Part shown: piece by piece, positions 12,739-14,940 of the stretch
Position numbering within the stretch: the stretch's first letter is position 1
Layout: each line of letters opens with the position of its first letter
Assembly: GCA_937908275.1 (NCBI GenBank)
Contig: CALERA010000196.1
Location: 1 to 14,940, forward strand
Origin: an uncultured Desulfarculaceae bacterium
GTDB taxonomy: Bacteria > Desulfobacterota > Desulfarculia > Desulfarculales > Desulfarculaceae
DNA: 14,940 nucleotides
Reading direction: 5' to 3'
Translations under genes and position numbers: made by a program
The notes under the pieces: model-generated
Told to the model about the DNA's origin: nothing
What the model saw: the letters and a program-made list of their open reading frames with translations, nothing else
Databases searched by the model: none

Positions 12739-13938
12739 TTAGCTGCCTTGCCGGCAGGTATATATCTGGAAGGATAACACCTTTTGCCTCCAGGACGCCA
12801 GCCCCGGCTCCCAATCCGGCTCGATGTCACGGAAAAATTCGCCCTTTTGCAACCGGTTGGCCGCCGCCGGATCGCCCAGGAGCAGGTCCAGGGGCCGGCG
12901 AACCTGCTCGTATTCATAGGGCGGGGGCCGGAAGTCCCAGAGCCCGGGGTGGACCCGGTTGATGGCCGACAGGAGCGCGCAGGTGACGCGCAGGGGCCGG
13001 AAGACCGCGGGATCGCTGACATGGATCTGCCAGCCGCCGCAGGCCTGGCCGGCGTGCTTGTGGAAGGTGGGCTCGAAAAAAAGCGGCCGCAACCGGCAGC
13101 CGGCCAGGGCGTATGCCTCCACCGCCTCGGCCACCGCCCAGGGGTCGAGGCCCGGCGCGCCGCTGATCTCGAAGGGCCTGGTGGTGCCGCGTCCCTCGCT
13201 CAGGGTGGTGCCCTCCAGGAGCACCTGGCCGGGATAGACCCGGGCGCTGTCCAGGGTGGGCAGGTTGGGGCTGGGCAGCACCCAGGGCAGGCCGGTGGCC
13301 GCGAAATCCCCGCCCTGCCAGCCCTGGGCCTCGATGACCGTGAGCTCCAGGTCCAGGCCGCGCTCGGCCGCCACCAGCCGGGCCAGCTCGCCCAGGGTCA
13401 GGCCGTGGCGCAGGGGCATGGGGTGGGGCCCCACGAAGCTCATCAGCTCCGGGGGCAGGATCGGCCCCTCCTCGCCCCGGCCGATGGGATTGGGCCGGTC
13501 CAGCACCCAGACCGCCACCCCGGCCCGGGCGCACTCCTCCAGGCAGGCCACCAGGGTGGTGAAAAAGGTGTAGACCCGGCAGCCCACGTCGATCAGGTCC
13601 ACCAGCAGGGCGTCCAGGCCGGAGAGCATCTCCGGGCTGGGGCGGCGGGTCTCGCCATAGAGCGACCAGACCGGCAGGCCCAGGCGGGGGTGGGTCGCGT
13701 GGGCGGTCTCCACCATGTTGTCCTGCTTGTCGGCGAAAAAGCCGTGCTGCGGGCCGAAGATGGCCCGCAGGCGGCCGGGCAGGGCCCGGGCCACCGCCTC
13801 GGGGGCCGGGGTCAGGTCGGGCAGGACCGAGGCCGGGTTGCAGAGCAGGCCCAGGTTGGCGCGCGCCAGGGCGGCCGGCGGTTGGGCGGCCAGGCGGGCC
13901 AGGCCGGTGGCGACGCGGGGCGATTCCATGGCGGGCAT
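12739..13938 (-). CDS. namZ: NamZ/YbbC-family (DUF1343, GH171) exo-beta-N-acetylmuramidase
   Basis: The 399-residue protein matches the DUF1343 family along its whole length. Its characterised Bacillus member removes N-acetylmuramic acid from the non-reducing end of peptidoglycan fragments during wall recycling. Conserved blocks: AIFGPQHGFFADKQDNM (59-75), VDLIDVGCRVYTFFTT (113-128), VLDRPNPIGR (145-154), MSFVGPHPMPLRHGLTLGEL (166-185), SPNLPTLDSARVYPG (223-237), LEGTTLSEGRGTTRPFEISG (241-260), FFEPTFHKHAGQACGG (287-302) and the tail RPPPYEYEQVRRPLDLLLGD (337-356). There is no signal peptide, so it probably acts in the cytoplasm on imported muropeptides. ATG 13938 has a weak AAGAG at 8 nt; ATG 13929 is an alternative. 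Family is sure; the activity is carried over from relatives. Confidence 0.88.
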   Translation of the reverse strand: MPAMESPRVATGLARLAAQPPAALARANLGLLCNPASVLPDLTPAPEAVARALPGRLRAIFGPQHGFFADKQDNMVETAHATHPRLGLPVWSLYGETRRPSPEMLSGLDALLVDLIDVGCRVYTFFTTLVACLEECARAGVAVWVLDRPNPIGRGEEGPILPPELMSFVGPHPMPLRHGLTLGELARLVAAERGLDLELTVIEAQGWQGGDFAATGLPWVLPSPNLPTLDSARVYPGQVLLEGTTLSEGRGTTRPFEISGAPGLDPWAVAEAVEAYALAGCRLRPLFFEPTFHKHAGQACGGWQIHVSDPAVFRPLRVTCALLSAINRVHPGLWDFRPPPYEYEQVRRPLDLLLGDPAAANRLQKGEFFRDIEPDWEPGLASWRQKVLSFQIYTCRQGS

Positions 13939-13949
13939 CGTATCGGCTC

Positions 13950-13978
13950 TTTTCAGCTGGGGATTGAGGGCTTACAAT
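13950..13978 (+). promoter_or_regulatory. sigma70-type promoter for the GGDEF gene
   Basis: On the plus strand TTTTCA (13950-13955) and TACAAT (13973-13978) are 17 bp apart (4/6 and 5/6 matches). The leader to ATG 14112 would be about 125 nt and would cross the opposing NamZ promoter region. Confidence 0.4.
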
Positions 13979-14006
13979 AAACGGCAGCGCCGGATCGATT
14001 TCCCGC

Positions 14007-14035
14007 AGTATAAGCCGCTCCCCGCTCCCGCTCAA
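14007..14035 (-). promoter_or_regulatory. sigma70-type promoter for the NamZ-like gene
   Basis: On the minus strand TTGAGC (14030-14035) and TATACT (14007-14012) are exactly 17 bp apart, matching 4/6 and 5/6 of consensus. Transcription would start near 14000, giving a leader of about 60 nt to ATG 13938. Confidence 0.5.
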
Positions 14036-14111
14036 GGCGGCCTTCCGGCGCCGGGGACGTATTTCCATCGTGATCGTTGCGCCCCGGCGATCCCGACCAG
14101 GCAGGGATCCC

Positions 14112-14940
14112 ATGGACCTGGACATCCGCACCCTTCTCTTGGCCATGATCGTGCTCCAGTTGGCCCTCGGCCTGGCCATGCTGGTCTTTTGGCGCACCCA
14201 GGAAGTCTACCCCGGCTTCGGCTACGTCACCCTCTGCAACCTGGTGGTGGGCGTGGCCTACCTGCTGCTGGGCCTGCGCGGGGTCGCCCCCTTGTGGCTG
14301 TCGGTGCTGGGGGGCAACCTGCTCCTGGTCCTGGGCGGACTCTGGCGCTGGCAGGGGGTGCGCATCTTCTGGGGGCGCAGCGGCCGGCGGCTGGCGCTCT
14401 ATCTCCTGCCCCTGGCGGTGCTGGCCGGCTGCGCCTATTTCCTCTTCGTGCGCGACAGCCTGGCCTGGCGCAACCTGGTGCTGACCCTGGGCCTGTTGCC
14501 CATGCTCCTGAACCTGGCCTGGCTGATGCTCCAGGCCCGGGTGGGCGAGCACCGCTCCCTGCTCTGGATGTCGACCGCCGCCACCCTGGGTTTCGGGGTG
14601 CTGATGCTGATCCGGGCCGCGGCCCTGTTCAGCGCCGGCCCGGACACGGACCAGCTGCTCCAGGCCGCCACTCCCTGGCAGGCGGGCTACTTCTTCGCCC
14701 TGTTCTTCATGGAGGTCTTCTGGAACCTGGTCTTCGTGATGATCAACAACCAGCGCCTGGGCAACCAACTGCAAGAGACCCAGGAGGAGCTGGCCCGCCT
14801 GGCCTCCACCGATCCCCTGACCGGGGCCCTGAACCGCCGCAGCCTGTTGGCCGCCGGCCAGCGCGAGTTCGCCCGCGCCAGCCGCTACGGCCGTCCCCTG
14901 GCCGCCCTGGCCATGGACCTGGACCACTTCAAGCAGGTCA
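14112..14940 (+). CDS. membrane-bound GGDEF-domain diguanylate cyclase, N-terminal part
   Basis: The first 276 codons are present; the gene continues past the right edge. Seven hydrophobic segments (about 8-26, 36-55, 60-78, 93-112, 121-140, 149-172, 191-211) form a membrane sensor region without a recognisable extracellular domain. A short coiled linker (QLQETQEELARL, 219-230) leads into a GGDEF domain opening STDPLTGALNRRSL (232-245) and reaching MDLDHFKQV (268-276), whose first Asp binds metal. The GGDEF active-site loop and any inhibitory RxxD site lie outside the window, so activity cannot be judged. The start is ATG 14112 with AGGGA about 5 nt upstream. It diverges from the NamZ-like gene. 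The predicted product, cyclic di-GMP, would be a substrate of the HD-GYP protein 4 kb away. Confidence 0.9.
   Translation, partial: MDLDIRTLLLAMIVLQLALGLAMLVFWRTQEVYPGFGYVTLCNLVVGVAYLLLGLRGVAPLWLSVLGGNLLLVLGGLWRWQGVRIFWGRSGRRLALYLLPLAVLAGCAYFLFVRDSLAWRNLVLTLGLLPMLLNLAWLMLQARVGEHRSLLWMSTAATLGFGVLMLIRAAALFSAGPDTDQLLQAATPWQAGYFFALFFMEVFWNLVFVMINNQRLGNQLQETQEELARLASTDPLTGALNRRSLLAAGQREFARASRYGRPLAALAMDLDHFKQV

Overview
The window is about 15 kb of very GC-rich bacterial chromosome, with strong G/C preference at third codon positions. It carries ten complete protein genes and two genes cut by the window edges. The gene set is a two-domain CoA-transferase/GNAT protein, a small sirtuin, TerC, HD-GYP and GGDEF proteins, several glycosyltransferases and a YbbC/NamZ protein. 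Together with the base composition this fits a high-GC anaerobic or sulfate-reducing member of Desulfobacterota (former Deltaproteobacteria, perhaps Desulfarculus-like). That taxonomy is inference. I saw no rRNA, tRNA, CRISPR array, transposase or phage gene. No stretch longer than 300 bases lacks a gene.

Layout, left to right. Bases 1-374 hold the start of a minus-strand sugar aminotransferase of the DegT/DnrJ/EryC1/StrS type. Diverging from it is a plus-strand pair joined by an ATGA overlap: a sirtuin deacylase (456-1238) and a GT4-type glycosyltransferase (1235-2455). The glycosyltransferase collides tail-to-tail, with a 97-bp overlap, with a large minus-strand membrane protein of GT-C type (2359-4773). 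Upstream of that lies an unrecognised all-helical protein (4854-5489, minus). A divergent promoter region then leads to a CoA-transferase fused to a GNAT acetyltransferase (best start GTG at 5603), a pentapeptide-repeat membrane protein (7528-8988) and an HD-GYP protein (9146-10213), all on plus. A 104-bp inverted-repeat element sits in the convergent gap. Three minus-strand genes follow: TerC (10440-11204), a GT-A glycosyltransferase (11283-12542) and a NamZ/YbbC-like exo-muramidase (12739-13938). A divergent promoter region leads into a membrane-bound GGDEF protein that runs off the right edge.

How the genes may work together. The aminotransferase, the GT4 enzyme and the GT-C protein suggest cell-surface glycan assembly on the left side. 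The sirtuin and the GNAT domain are an enzyme type that removes lysine acyl groups and one that could add them; the CoA-transferase fused to the GNAT domain could supply or sense acyl-CoA. The link between these two loci is inferred only from their being about 4.4 kb apart. HD-GYP and GGDEF are the degrading and synthesising domains for cyclic di-GMP, but they sit in separate transcription units.

The most unusual stretch is the pentapeptide-repeat gene. It has clearly lower GC than its neighbours, near-identical repeat units at the DNA level and a second 30-bp tandem duplication near its 3' half. It joins a repeat rod to a multi-pass membrane domain I cannot name. I did not find a convincing new multi-gene defence or metabolic system. 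The findings are mainly odd gene architectures and small repeat or regulatory structures.
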